A DNA stretch of 9,339 bases from an uncultured Collinsella sp. Lineage in GTDB: Bacteria; Actinomycetota; Coriobacteriia; Coriobacteriales; Coriobacteriaceae. The stretch is from positions 1 to 9,339 of the forward strand of contig URTZ01000073.1 of NCBI GenBank assembly GCA_900550825.1. The letters run 5' to 3'. The notes below the pieces were generated by a model that saw only the letters and a program-made list of their open reading frames with translations, was not told the DNA's origin and made no database searches. Made by a program: the position numbers and the translations under genes. How positions within the stretch are numbered: the first letter of the stretch is position 1; every line of letters begins with the position of its first letter. Below, one piece after another: positions 1-6,712 of the stretch.

Positions 1-119
1 GGCACCTCGCCACGGCAGCTGCCCGCTCGCTGACGTTTGCTCGACCTGGGTGATATTGATTTATCCGAAGCGCCGTCATGGGTATCATGGTGAAAGCGAT
101 TTCAATGACAGGGGTGCTC
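1..119. other. Upstream region of scrR; no gene seen
   Basis: No supported coding region is visible in these first bases, and whatever lies to the left is cut by the window edge. The stretch probably carries the scrR promoter. A possible weak pair is TTGCTC (37-42) and TTTATC (60-65) with 17-bp spacing, but neither box is good. Nothing resembling the cre-like operators found upstream of scrA is present, so autoregulation of scrR cannot be argued from this sequence. Confidence 0.4.
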
Positions 120-1100
120 GTGGTAAAGATGAAAGATGTGGCCGAGTTGGCTGGCGTTTCGAGTGCCGCCGTCTCGCGCTACCTCAACGGTGGATATATC
201 TCGGTGGACAAGGCCGAGCGCATTAAACAGGCGATTGAGCTGACCGGATACGTGCGGTCCAGTCAGGCTCGTGCGCTGCGCACCGGCTCCACCAAGCTCA
301 TCGGCGTCATCGTGCCCAAGATCAACTCGGAATCCGTGAGCCGCATTACCGCCGGCATTGGCCAGGTGCTCGGTCGCCGTGGCTACCAGATGCTGCTTGC
401 CAACACCGACAACGCGGCCGATCGTGAGCTCGAATACCTCGATTTATTCCAAAACCACCCGGTTGACGGCATTGTGTTGGTGGCAACCATGATCACCGAC
501 GAGCACCGTCGCGCTATTGGGTCGTGCCGTGTACCCATTGTGTTGATTGGCCAGAATGTTGAGGGCGCGGCGTGCGTCTATCACGACGATTACGAGGCCG
601 CCTTTGAGCTCGGCCGCGCGCTTGCGGGTCGGGTGGATGGCAAGATCGCCTACATCGGTGTTACCGAAGAGGACCGTGCGGCCGGTTACGACCGTCGTCG
701 GGGCTTTGAGGCAGGCCTGCGCGCCGCGGGTAGCTCGCTCGATGCCGCCTTGATTCGCCAGGGGTCCTTTACGCTCGACTCGGGCTATCGCGCTGCGCGC
801 GAGCTGCTTGCCGATGCCCCCGATGTTTCGTTTATCGCGTGCGCGACCGACACTATGGCGGCCGGCGCCCTGCGCGCTCTTGACGAGGTGCGCGGTATGG
901 GCGAGGGCGTGCGTCGCGTGAGTGGTTTTGGCGACAACGCATTTTTGCGCGCGCTGACGGGCGGCATTCCCACCGTGCATTATGGCTACCTGACCAGCGG
1001 CGTCGAGGCGACCAATATGTTGCTCAATACGCTCGATGGCGTGGAGGGGGAGAGCGGTCTAAAGACCCTCAAACTCGGCCATCAGCTGATGAATGTCTAG
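120..1100 (+). CDS. scrR: LacI-family transcriptional regulator, probable sucrose operon repressor ScrR
   Basis: This is a 326-residue LacI/GalR-type regulator of normal family length. Residues 4-24 form the helix-turn-helix (KMKDVAELAGVS, then AAVSRYLN as recognition helix). The hinge helix is at about 47-56 (SQARALRTG), with Leu53 in the position that intercalates at the central CpG of LacI-type operators. A periplasmic-binding-protein-like effector domain follows from about residue 60 (LIGVIVPKI). I chose the GTG at 120 because AGGGG at 110-114 sits 5 nt upstream and because LacI proteins usually begin only a few residues before the HTH. In-frame ATGs at 78 and 87 lack a good ribosome site and would add a non-conserved tail; ATG 129 is the alternative. 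It lies 183 bp before scrA in the same direction and probably represses scrA through the paired operators. The sucrose (or sucrose-6-phosphate/fructose) effector is inferred from the neighbours; the LacI-family call itself is secure. Confidence 0.88.
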   Translation: MVKMKDVAELAGVSSAAVSRYLNGGYISVDKAERIKQAIELTGYVRSSQARALRTGSTKLIGVIVPKINSESVSRITAGIGQVLGRRGYQMLLANTDNAADRELEYLDLFQNHPVDGIVLVATMITDEHRRAIGSCRVPIVLIGQNVEGAACVYHDDYEAAFELGRALAGRVDGKIAYIGVTEEDRAAGYDRRRGFEAGLRAAGSSLDAALIRQGSFTLDSGYRAARELLADAPDVSFIACATDTMAAGALRALDEVRGMGEGVRRVSGFGDNAFLRALTGGIPTVHYGYLTSGVEATNMLLNTLDGVEGESGLKTLKLGHQLMNV

Positions 1101-1187
1101 GCTTTGTTCATGTCTTCCGGCCTCTGATCCCCTGTTTTTGCCTCAAAACTACCTTTCGCCGTCGAAAACCGACCGTTTACCGCTATA

Positions 1188-1201
1188 TGAAAACGATTAC
1201 A
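1188..1201 (+). promoter_or_regulatory. cre/LacI-type operator, copy 1
   Basis: TGAAAACGATTACA fits every fixed position of the catabolite-responsive-element consensus TGWAANCGNTNWCA and has the central CG typical of LacI-family operators. It lies 83 bp before the scrA start codon and is repeated exactly at 1214. The likely ligand is ScrR; a CcpA-like global regulator is the alternative. No clear -35/-10 pair stands out, so whether it blocks RNA polymerase binding or elongation is not readable. Confidence 0.72.
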
Positions 1202-1213
1202 GATATATGAAAC

Positions 1214-1227
1214 TGAAAACGATTACA
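1214..1227 (+). promoter_or_regulatory. cre/LacI-type operator, copy 2
   Basis: This is an exact second copy of the operator at 1188; the identity extends one base further to 15 bp (1188-1202 and 1214-1228). The copies are 26 bp apart, about 2.5 helical turns. The bases before copy 1 (TATATGAAA, 1184-1192) also recur at 1204-1212, so the region looks like a partly duplicated operator block. Tandem sites suggest cooperative binding of two repressor dimers at scrA. Confidence 0.72.
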
Positions 1228-1283
1228 GTGTAAGTGTCAAAGATGGCCGGGTGCAGATGCGCCCGTTGGAGGAAAGGGAAGTC

Positions 1284-2684
1284 ATGGACTACCGCAAATC
1301 AGCCCAAGAGGTGCTCGACAACATCGGTGGCGCCGGCAACGTTGTTTCGGCCGCACACTGCGCCACGCGTCTGCGCCTGGTGATTGCCGATAACGCCAAG
1401 GTCGACAAGGAGGCCCTCGAGAATGTCGATGGCGCCAAGGGCGTCTTTGAAGCCCAAGGCCAGCTCCAGATTATTTTTGGCACCGGCACCGTCAACAAGG
1501 TCTACGAAGAGTTCATCGCGCTCAGCGGCGTCGAGGCTGCCACCAAGGCCGAGGTCAAGGAGGCCGCGGCGCAGCAGCAGAACATCTTTATGCGCGCCAT
1601 TAAGGTACTCGGCGACGTCTTTGTCCCCATCATCCCCGCCATCGTGGCTTCGGGCCTGCTGCTGGGCATTATGAGCGCCCTCAACTTTATGGCCTCCAAC
1701 GGCTTTATCGCGCTCGACACCAATAACTTTATCTATAAGATTGCCGATCTGGTCTCGGGCACGTCCTTTGGCATTCTGCAGATCCTGATCGGTTACTCCG
1801 CCGCTAAGGCCTTTGGCGCCAACCCGTATCTGGGCGCCGTCGTCGGTGGTGCATTCATCAACTCCTCGCTGCAGAGCGCCTATACGGTTGCCTCCGAGGG
1901 CGTGCAGACCATGGTCACCGTCATCCCCGGCGTGTACAGCTTTGAGTGGGTCGGCTATCAGGGTCATGTGATCCCCATCGTCATCGCCTGCGCCATTCTC
2001 GCCTTCCTCGAGAAGCGCCTGCACAAGATCGTTCCTGAGATGTTCGACCTCTTTGTGACTCCTCTCGTCTCCGTGTTTGTGACCGTGCTCGTGACGCTCG
2101 TTGCCGTCGGCCCCATCTTTGTCTGGGCCGAGAACGCCATCCTCGGTCTGATCCAGGCCCTGCTGACCCTGCCCTTCGGCATCGGTTCCTTTATCGTCGG
2201 CCTGTTCTATGCCCCCACGGTCGTTACGGGTATTCACCAGATGTACACCGCCATCGACCTGGGCCAGCTCGCCCAGTACGGCGTGACTTACTGGCTGCCC
2301 ATCGCCAGCGCTGCCAACATCGCCCAGGGTGGTGCCGCGCTCGCCGTTGCCTTTAAGACCCGCGATGCCAGGATCAAGGGCCTGGCGCTTCCTTCGGCCC
2401 TGTCCGCCTTCATGGGCATTACCGAGCCTGCCATCTTCGGTGTGAACCTGCGCTTCTTTAAGCCCTTCATCGCCGGCTGCATCGGCGGCGGTTGCGGTGC
2501 CCTGGTCTGCGCGCTCACTTCGCTGGCCGCCTCCGGCACGGGCGTTACCGGTATCTTCGGTATCCTGCTGTGCCTGGCCCAGCCCGTGCAGTACGCGATC
2601 ATGTTTGCGGTCGCCGCGCTGGTTTCCTTTGGCGTCTCGTTTGTCCTGTACAAGGACGAGCCCAAGGCTTCCGAGCAGGCCTAA
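1284..2684 (+). CDS. scrA: PTS sucrose-type EIIBC permease
   Basis: This 466-residue membrane protein imports a sugar and phosphorylates it in transit, most likely sucrose to sucrose-6-phosphate. The EIIB domain spans about residues 1-85, with phospho-acceptor Cys26 in AAHCATRLR. A short Ala/Gln-rich linker leads to the EIIC membrane domain from about residue 100, which has many hydrophobic segments, the GIHQMY motif (316-321) and the GITEPAIFG motif (378-386) typical of the glucose/sucrose/beta-glucoside EIIC family. No EIIA domain is fused, so phosphate must come from a separate EIIA such as a Crr-type protein. The start is ATG 1284, preceded by GGAGG (1268-1272) and AAGGGA; a GTG at 1251 in frame would add a non-conserved tail. 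Sucrose specificity rests mainly on the adjacent ScrB and regulator; trehalose or beta-glucoside transport is the main alternative. Confidence 0.92.
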   Translation: MDYRKSAQEVLDNIGGAGNVVSAAHCATRLRLVIADNAKVDKEALENVDGAKGVFEAQGQLQIIFGTGTVNKVYEEFIALSGVEAATKAEVKEAAAQQQNIFMRAIKVLGDVFVPIIPAIVASGLLLGIMSALNFMASNGFIALDTNNFIYKIADLVSGTSFGILQILIGYSAAKAFGANPYLGAVVGGAFINSSLQSAYTVASEGVQTMVTVIPGVYSFEWVGYQGHVIPIVIACAILAFLEKRLHKIVPEMFDLFVTPLVSVFVTVLVTLVAVGPIFVWAENAILGLIQALLTLPFGIGSFIVGLFYAPTVVTGIHQMYTAIDLGQLAQYGVTYWLPIASAANIAQGGAALAVAFKTRDARIKGLALPSALSAFMGITEPAIFGVNLRFFKPFIAGCIGGGCGALVCALTSLAASGTGVTGIFGILLCLAQPVQYAIMFAVAALVSFGVSFVLYKDEPKASEQA

Positions 2685-2701
2685 GAGCTTTTGATTGAGG
2701 G

Positions 2702-2761
2702 AATGCCCGCGGGTTGTATGCTCACGGGCGTTTCCTGTATCTGGTGCCGTTCTCTGGCGCC
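2702..2761 (+). terminator. Two short hairpins between scrA and scrB (possible attenuator)
   Basis: Two small stems lie in the 107-bp gap. The first pairs AATGCCCG (2702-2709) with CGGGCGTT (2725-2732), 8 pairs including one wobble and a 15-nt loop, followed by TTTCC. The second pairs GGTGCC (2743-2748) with GGCGCC (2756-2761), 6 pairs with one wobble and a 7-nt loop, followed by TTGTTACTTT. Neither has a clean U-tract, so partial termination or mRNA-end stabilisation is more likely than a full stop. Confidence 0.35.
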
Positions 2762-2791
2762 TTGTTACTTTCGATCCGTTAGGACTTTGAT

Positions 2792-4333
2792 ATGTCTAAT
2801 GCACTTGGTCGCGATCTTGCAAAGCTGGTTGCCGCCGTTGACGCCGCCGCCACTGAGTGCGGTTATGGCGCGTATGGCCAGCGCTTCCATATTATGCCGC
2901 CGGCGGGTTGGCTCAATGACCCCAACGGTCTCTGCCAGGTGGGTGGCGTGTTTCACGCGTACTTCCAGTATGCCCCGTTTGATGTGAACGGCGGCGTAAA
3001 GATGTGGGGCCATGCCACAAGCCGCGACCTTATGAACTGGGAATATGTTGGCGCGCCGCTGCTTCCCGACGAGCCGTTCGACTGCCATGGCGTGTATTCG
3101 GGCTCCGCGCTTGCCGAGGACGGCCGCATTCGCGTACTGTACACAGGCAACGTTAAGCTTTCCGATGCGGACGGCACGTACGACTACGTCAATACTGGCC
3201 GCCGCGCCGATACCGTCTATGTGGAGAGCGTTGATGGCCTTGCCGGTCGGGAGTTCAGCCAAAAGCGCGTGGTGCTGGCGTCCGAGGATTATCCCGACGA
3301 TCTGACCTGCCACGTGCGCGATCCCAAGGTGTGGCGTGACACGGACGGGCGTTATCACATGGTGCTGGGCGCGCGTCGTCGCGTGGACGGGCCGCATGTC
3401 GAAAGCCGTTTTTGTGCGATGCACGGCGAAGGTGCCGGGCGCGATGTGGGCGAGATCTTGGTGTATGGCTCGGCCGATATGCTGAGCTGGGAGCTCGAAA
3501 GCCGCGTTTCCACGCCCGAGCGCTTTGGCTTTATGTGGGAGTGCCCGGGATACCTTGAGCTTGAGTCGGATGGCGGTGTACCGGCGAAGTGGCTGTCCTT
3601 CTCGCCCCAGGGTCTTGAGGGCGGTCGTTGGGACCGCGGCAATGTGTATGCCGCTGGCTACATGCCTGTATCGGGCGACATCACTGGTGGCAAGGACGCT
3701 TATGAGCTGGGCGAGTTCCGCCTGTGGGATGCCGGTTTTGACTTCTATGCGCCGCAGGAGTTTACGTCCGAGGATGGTCGCCACATTCTGATCGGCTGGA
3801 TGGGCATGCCCGATGAGCCGACCTATGGCAACGCGCCCACCGTGGCGTGTGGCTGGCAGCACTGCATGACGGTGCCGCGTGAGCTTACAGCCGGCGCCGG
3901 CGGCGTGGTGCTGCAGCAGCCGGCTCGCGAGATCGAGCGCCATTATGCCTCGGTGCGTGTGGGGCAGGGCTCGTTGGAGGTTGCCGACGATACCTGCTTT
4001 GACGTTGTTGTTGACGGTGTCGATGGCGCGTTTACCGCGACCGTTGATGACGAGCTGAAGCTGGAGTTTGTGCCCGCCGAGGGCGAACTGCCCTCGCGCT
4101 TTGAGATGCGATTTACCGATGAGGGTCGCGCTTCTGCCGGCTGCGGTCGTACCGTGCGTTGGGAGCCCGTCGACGAGGTTCGTAACGTGCGCATTGTTGG
4201 CGATGTCTCGTCGGTCGAGGTGTTCGTGAATGATGGCGCGCTCGTGTTTTCGACGCGCATCTATCCCGAGGCCTATGGCGTGACCGTTGACGCTCCGGGC
4301 ACGAGCGTGAACTATCACACGCTCAACATCTAA
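2792..4333 (+). CDS. scrB: GH32 sucrose-6-phosphate hydrolase (invertase family)
   Basis: This 513-residue glycoside hydrolase of family 32 is expected to split sucrose-6-phosphate into glucose-6-phosphate and fructose in the cytoplasm; it has no signal peptide. All three catalytic motifs are present: WLNDPNG with nucleophile Asp43, RDP with Asp177 as transition-state stabiliser, and ECPG with acid/base Glu250. The five-bladed propeller fills roughly residues 30-350. A C-terminal beta-sandwich follows, with the typical VEVFVNDG stretch near the end. Length is at the upper side of the family norm. The start ATG has AGGA (2781-2784) 7 nt upstream. It follows scrA by 107 bp with two weak hairpins between, so it may be co-transcribed at reduced level or have its own promoter. 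Activity on fructo-oligosaccharides is possible, but the PTS neighbour favours the phosphorylated substrate. Confidence 0.94.
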   Translation: MSNALGRDLAKLVAAVDAAATECGYGAYGQRFHIMPPAGWLNDPNGLCQVGGVFHAYFQYAPFDVNGGVKMWGHATSRDLMNWEYVGAPLLPDEPFDCHGVYSGSALAEDGRIRVLYTGNVKLSDADGTYDYVNTGRRADTVYVESVDGLAGREFSQKRVVLASEDYPDDLTCHVRDPKVWRDTDGRYHMVLGARRRVDGPHVESRFCAMHGEGAGRDVGEILVYGSADMLSWELESRVSTPERFGFMWECPGYLELESDGGVPAKWLSFSPQGLEGGRWDRGNVYAAGYMPVSGDITGGKDAYELGEFRLWDAGFDFYAPQEFTSEDGRHILIGWMGMPDEPTYGNAPTVACGWQHCMTVPRELTAGAGGVVLQQPAREIERHYASVRVGQGSLEVADDTCFDVVVDGVDGAFTATVDDELKLEFVPAEGELPSRFEMRFTDEGRASAGCGRTVRWEPVDEVRNVRIVGDVSSVEVFVNDGALVFSTRIYPEAYGVTVDAPGTSVNYHTLNI

Positions 4334-4355
4334 GCGATTCGTCGCATATCGGCGC

Positions 4356-4361
4356 TATACT
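4356..4361 (+). promoter_or_regulatory. Possible -10 box (TATACT) before the PLP-like gene
   Basis: TATACT matches 5 of 6 bases of the sigma-70 -10 consensus and lies between the scrB stop and the terminator hairpin. No convincing -35 is present at 16-18 bp. If it is used, transcription would start near 4368 and the strong hairpin at 4372-4402 would fall inside the leader of the next gene. This is a weak, single-box call. Confidence 0.3.
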
Positions 4362-4371
4362 GCAGCCGTTG

Positions 4372-4412
4372 CCCACGATGCGGGGAACACCCGCATCGTG
4401 GGTTTTTGTTTT
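4372..4412 (+). terminator. Strong intrinsic terminator after scrB
   Basis: CCCACGATGCGGG (4372-4384) pairs perfectly with CCCGCATCGTGGG (4390-4402): 13 base pairs closing a 5-nt GAACA loop. The T-tract TTTTTGTTTT (4403-4412) follows immediately. It begins 38 bases after the scrB stop codon and is the best terminator in the window. It ends only 16 bases before the next start codon, so that gene's ribosome-binding site lies directly behind the T-tract. Confidence 0.93.
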
Positions 4413-4428
4413 GAAGGGACGGTGCCGT

Positions 4429-5421
4429 ATGGGCGTACAGCAGCTAGAAGAGGCCTGGGCTTTGAGGGCCGGCGCGCGTGAGGCGCGGTTGCTTGCGGCC
4501 CCGCATGTGCCGGCAGCGCTGTCGCAGCTGGGGATTGTGCGTCCCGGTGACCGCCTAGTGGCCTTTGCGGATGACTTTGCCGATGCGTTTGCGCGCGGCT
4601 TTGATGGCTGCGACGTGGCTATGGTGGAGGAGTCGTCGGTTGCGGCGTTTGCTGCTGCGTCCGATGGCTTTGATGCTTCGTTTGATGCCGAGGGGCCGCA
4701 CCTGTGGTGGTTCGTCAACTCCATTGGCGGGTTTGGACTGCGCGTGCCCGATCTTCGTGCGCTGGGTCGGGCGGCGCGTGAGGCCCATGCGCTGCTGGTT
4801 GTGGACAACACCGTGGCGTCAGCTTTTGGCTGTGATTCGCTGCGGCTGGGTTCTGCGCTGTCGCTCGAGGCGCTCGATCGCGTATGCGCCGGTGATGCTC
4901 CGCGCAAGTTGGTTGCCGTATCGGTCGCGCGCTCGCAGCTCAAGCGCCATCGTGTGGATGCCGCGGCCGAGTGCGCGCATACCCTGCTTGAGGGCTGTGG
5001 CTTGGCCAAGTTTGAATTGACTGCTGACGAGGCCGGTGTGCTGGAGCGGGGACTGGACTCGCTCGACGTCCGTATGCAGGCGCATTTCGACCGCGCCCGT
5101 GCGCTGGCCGAGTATCTGGCCGCCAACGAGATGGTGAGCAACGTGCGCTATCCCGGACTGAGCTCGCATCCCGACCATGCGGTTGCGACAGGAATCCTCG
5201 AGCACGGCTTTGGCCCGGCAGTTGAGTTTGACCTTATCGAGCGCAGTGCGGGTGATTTCTTCGATGCTTTGCCGGGGGAGTTTCGTACATCGCCCGCCGG
5301 CGGCGCAACGACGCGCCTCTCGGCCACGCGCGGCAAGCAGGGGAGCACCATCCGCCTCTTCGCCGGCACCGACAACCCCCTGGTCGTAGCGTCCGCCCTA
5401 GATAACGCCCTCCGCAACTAG
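4429..5421 (+). CDS. Divergent Cys/Met-metabolism PLP-fold protein, probably lacking the catalytic lysine
   Basis: This 330-residue protein resembles the cystathionine gamma-synthase/lyase (Cys_Met_Meta_PP) family but is shorter than the usual 380-400 residues and degenerate. Recognisable parts are VRPGDRLVA near the N-terminus, VVDNTVASAF with Asp126 (the PLP-ring aspartate position), the GLDSLDVRMQAH segment near 210, and VRYPGLSSHPDH (239-250). Missing are the N-terminal YSRxxNPT phosphate-binding motif, the ETPSNP motif (VNSIGGFG stands there) and the SATKYxxGHSD lysine motif. Ungapped from Asp126, the Schiff-base lysine position falls on Arg151 in ALDRVCAGD. The start is ATG 4429 with AAGGGA (4414-4419) upstream; an upstream ATG at 4369 lies before the terminator stem and is unlikely. 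Phe codons are mostly TTT, unlike groEL. It seems a stand-alone gene. A non-catalytic role, altered chemistry or a decaying paralogue are all possible; I assign no substrate. Confidence 0.78.
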   Translation: MGVQQLEEAWALRAGAREARLLAAPHVPAALSQLGIVRPGDRLVAFADDFADAFARGFDGCDVAMVEESSVAAFAAASDGFDASFDAEGPHLWWFVNSIGGFGLRVPDLRALGRAAREAHALLVVDNTVASAFGCDSLRLGSALSLEALDRVCAGDAPRKLVAVSVARSQLKRHRVDAAAECAHTLLEGCGLAKFELTADEAGVLERGLDSLDVRMQAHFDRARALAEYLAANEMVSNVRYPGLSSHPDHAVATGILEHGFGPAVEFDLIERSAGDFFDALPGEFRTSPAGGATTRLSATRGKQGSTIRLFAGTDNPLVVASALDNALRN

Positions 5422-5441
5422 CTAAATCATCCTCGACTCCA

Positions 5442-5512
5442 TAAGTTGCGGTGAAATATGGATTGATTTACGGCTTTATCGGCATAAACAGTCCCTATTT
5501 CACCGCAACTTA
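5442..5512. repeat. 71-nt near-perfect inverted repeat between convergent genes
   Basis: TAAGTTGCGGTGAAATA (5442-5458) is exactly complementary to 5496-5512, giving a perfect 17-bp stem. After a single mismatch the pairing continues: GGATTG with CAGTCC (one wobble), then, past one bulged A, TTTA with TAAA, leaving about 14 nt unpaired at the tip. There is no T-tract on either side, so it is not a standard intrinsic terminator. It sits between the 3' ends of a + gene and a - gene. The form suggests a REP/MITE-like intergenic element or a bidirectional mRNA-end hairpin. Confidence 0.85.
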
Positions 5513-5519
5513 GAGAGGA

Positions 5520-5555
5520 CGGCCTCAGTCGGTACTACTGTATCAGCCGAGGCCG
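5520..5555 (-). terminator. Hairpin just downstream of the M42 peptidase gene
   Basis: CGGCCTC (5520-5526) pairs with GAGGCCG (5549-5555), a 7-bp GC-rich stem with a 22-nt loop. It starts 8 bases past the M42 peptidase stop codon on the minus strand. No T-tract follows in that direction (the next bases read TCCTCTCT), so termination here is uncertain; it may act together with the long inverted repeat beside it. Confidence 0.4.
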
Positions 5556-5563
5556 CTGCATCG

Positions 5564-6607
5564 TTAGCGCTGAACGTAGGCGCGAACCAGCTCGTAGGTA
5601 TTGCGCACGCCGTCGATGTGGCTGCGCTCGTAGTTGTGGCTCGCGTACACGCCGGGGCCGATCAGACCATGGCGAATGTCGTAGCCGGCCGAGAGCGTGG
5701 CCTCGACGTCGGAGCCATAGTGCGGGTACACATCGATGGCGTAATCGAGCTCCAGCTCGCGCGCGATGTTGGACAGCGTGGTTACCAGGTCGTAGTTGTA
5801 CGGACCGCCCGAATCCTTAGCGCAAATCGAAACCATGCGCTCGGTGCAGCCCAGGTCGTCGCCCACGCAGCCCATGTCCACGCTGATCATCTCGCGCGTG
5901 TCGGCCGGCACGAAGGCACCGCCATGGCCGACCTCCTCGTACACGGTAAAGAGCAGCGAAACCTTACGCGAAAGCGTCACCTCGCCAGCGGCGACGGCAC
6001 GCGCCAAGCCCAGCAAAATGGCGGCCGAAAGCTTGTCATCCAGGAAGCGGCTCTTAATGTAGCCGCTCTCCGTCACCGTGGTACGCGGATCCATAGCGAT
6101 GATGTCGCCGGTTTGAATACCCAGCTCGAGCACATCGTCCTTGCTGTCAACGTTCTCGTCGAGCAGGATTTCCATGTTCTTCTCGATGGTCTTGACCGGC
6201 TCATCGGCCACATGCGCCGAAGGCTCGGTATTGAGAACCACGCCCGTGTACACATTGCCGCCACGCGTGTAGACGGTGCAGTTCTCGCCATCGGCCGTAG
6301 ACCACTGGTGCCCACCAAGCGTCGTGGGACGCAGGCGGCCATTGTCCTTAATGGAGCGCACCATGGCGCCCAGGGTATCGACATGGCTCGCCAGTACGAG
6401 CGGCTCACCCTCGCCACCAAGCTCAACGAGCACGTTGCCCTTATTGGAACGCTCGGGGCCAAAGCCCATATCGCGCAGGGTCTCCATCAGATAATCAGTA
6501 GCCGCACGGGTATAGCCGGTAGGCGAAGCAATAGAAGTCAGCGTCTTAAGCTGTCCTGCGATATAGGAGAGCGTCTCCCCTAGAGAAGCATCAATATTAG
6601 AAGTCAT
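5564..6607 (-). CDS. M42-family metallo-aminopeptidase
   Basis: This 347-residue cytoplasmic di-metal peptidase belongs to the M42 family (glutamyl/deblocking aminopeptidases, TET-type; related members are annotated as endoglucanases). The expected ligands are visible: His75 in SHVDTLG with Asp77, bridging Asp190 in SRFLDDK, catalytic Glu224 and metal-binding Glu225 in TVYEEVGHGG, Asp244 in VDMG, and His324 in YASHNYERSH. Residues about 80-180 hold the inserted dimerisation domain. Length is normal. Two ATGs lie close together, at 6613 and 6607 (reading leftward). GGAAGG (6614-6619) abuts the first but is 6 nt from the second, so I chose 6607. It is a single gene convergent with the PLP-like gene and divergent from groES. 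It probably acts late in cytoplasmic peptide breakdown; the exact residue preference cannot be read. Confidence 0.93.
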   Translation of the reverse strand: MTSNIDASLGETLSYIAGQLKTLTSIASPTGYTRAATDYLMETLRDMGFGPERSNKGNVLVELGGEGEPLVLASHVDTLGAMVRSIKDNGRLRPTTLGGHQWSTADGENCTVYTRGGNVYTGVVLNTEPSAHVADEPVKTIEKNMEILLDENVDSKDDVLELGIQTGDIIAMDPRTTVTESGYIKSRFLDDKLSAAILLGLARAVAAGEVTLSRKVSLLFTVYEEVGHGGAFVPADTREMISVDMGCVGDDLGCTERMVSICAKDSGGPYNYDLVTTLSNIARELELDYAIDVYPHYGSDVEATLSAGYDIRHGLIGPGVYASHNYERSHIDGVRNTYELVRAYVQR

Positions 6608-6643
6608 ATGCATCCTTCCAAGTAAAACTAAGACCGAGTCCCG

Positions 6644-6649
6644 ATTTTA
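6644..6649 (-). promoter_or_regulatory. Possible -10 box for the M42 peptidase gene
   Basis: Read on the minus strand this is TAAAAT, 5 of 6 bases of the -10 consensus, about 37 bases before the chosen start codon. The implied leader of about 30 nt suits the ribosome-binding site at 6614-6619. No good -35 is seen at 16-18 bp. The palindrome at 6657-6666 would lie just upstream of it, within the -35/-10 spacer. Confidence 0.35.
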
Positions 6650-6656
6650 ACCGTTC

Positions 6657-6666
6657 TGCACGTGCA
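6657..6666. promoter_or_regulatory. Palindrome TGCACGTGCA, copy 1
   Basis: This is a perfect 10-bp palindrome and the same decamer recurs at 6714-6723. It lies about 50 bases upstream of the M42 start codon, next to the proposed -10. Paired palindromes near a divergent promoter suggest binding sites for a dimeric regulator; no regulator can be named. Confidence 0.45.
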
Positions 6667-6712
6667 ATGCCCCAGGAGCCGAGCCGCCTCCAGACGTCCC
6701 CGCACCGGTTTT

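Noticed and set aside
78..119. N-terminal extension of ScrR from ATG 78
   Set aside because: No ribosome site precedes it and LacI-family proteins start close to the HTH; GTG 120 has AGGGG at proper spacing.
1251..1283. GTG 1251 as the start of ScrA
   Set aside because: The extension includes the ribosome-binding site of ATG 1284 and is not part of the EIIB domain.
2765..4318. A 517-codon open frame on the minus strand covering scrB
   Set aside because: It is a shadow of scrB caused by GC-rich codon use; it has no ribosome site or recognisable domain, while the plus strand holds a complete GH32 enzyme with all catalytic motifs.
4369..4428. ATG 4369 as the start of the PLP-like protein
   Set aside because: The extension would be encoded by the terminator hairpin and its T-tract.
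5618..6583. A 321-codon plus-strand open frame opposite the M42 peptidase gene, and a 312-codon minus frame opposite scrA (1299-2237)
   Set aside because: Both are antisense shadows of genes whose family motifs are unambiguous.
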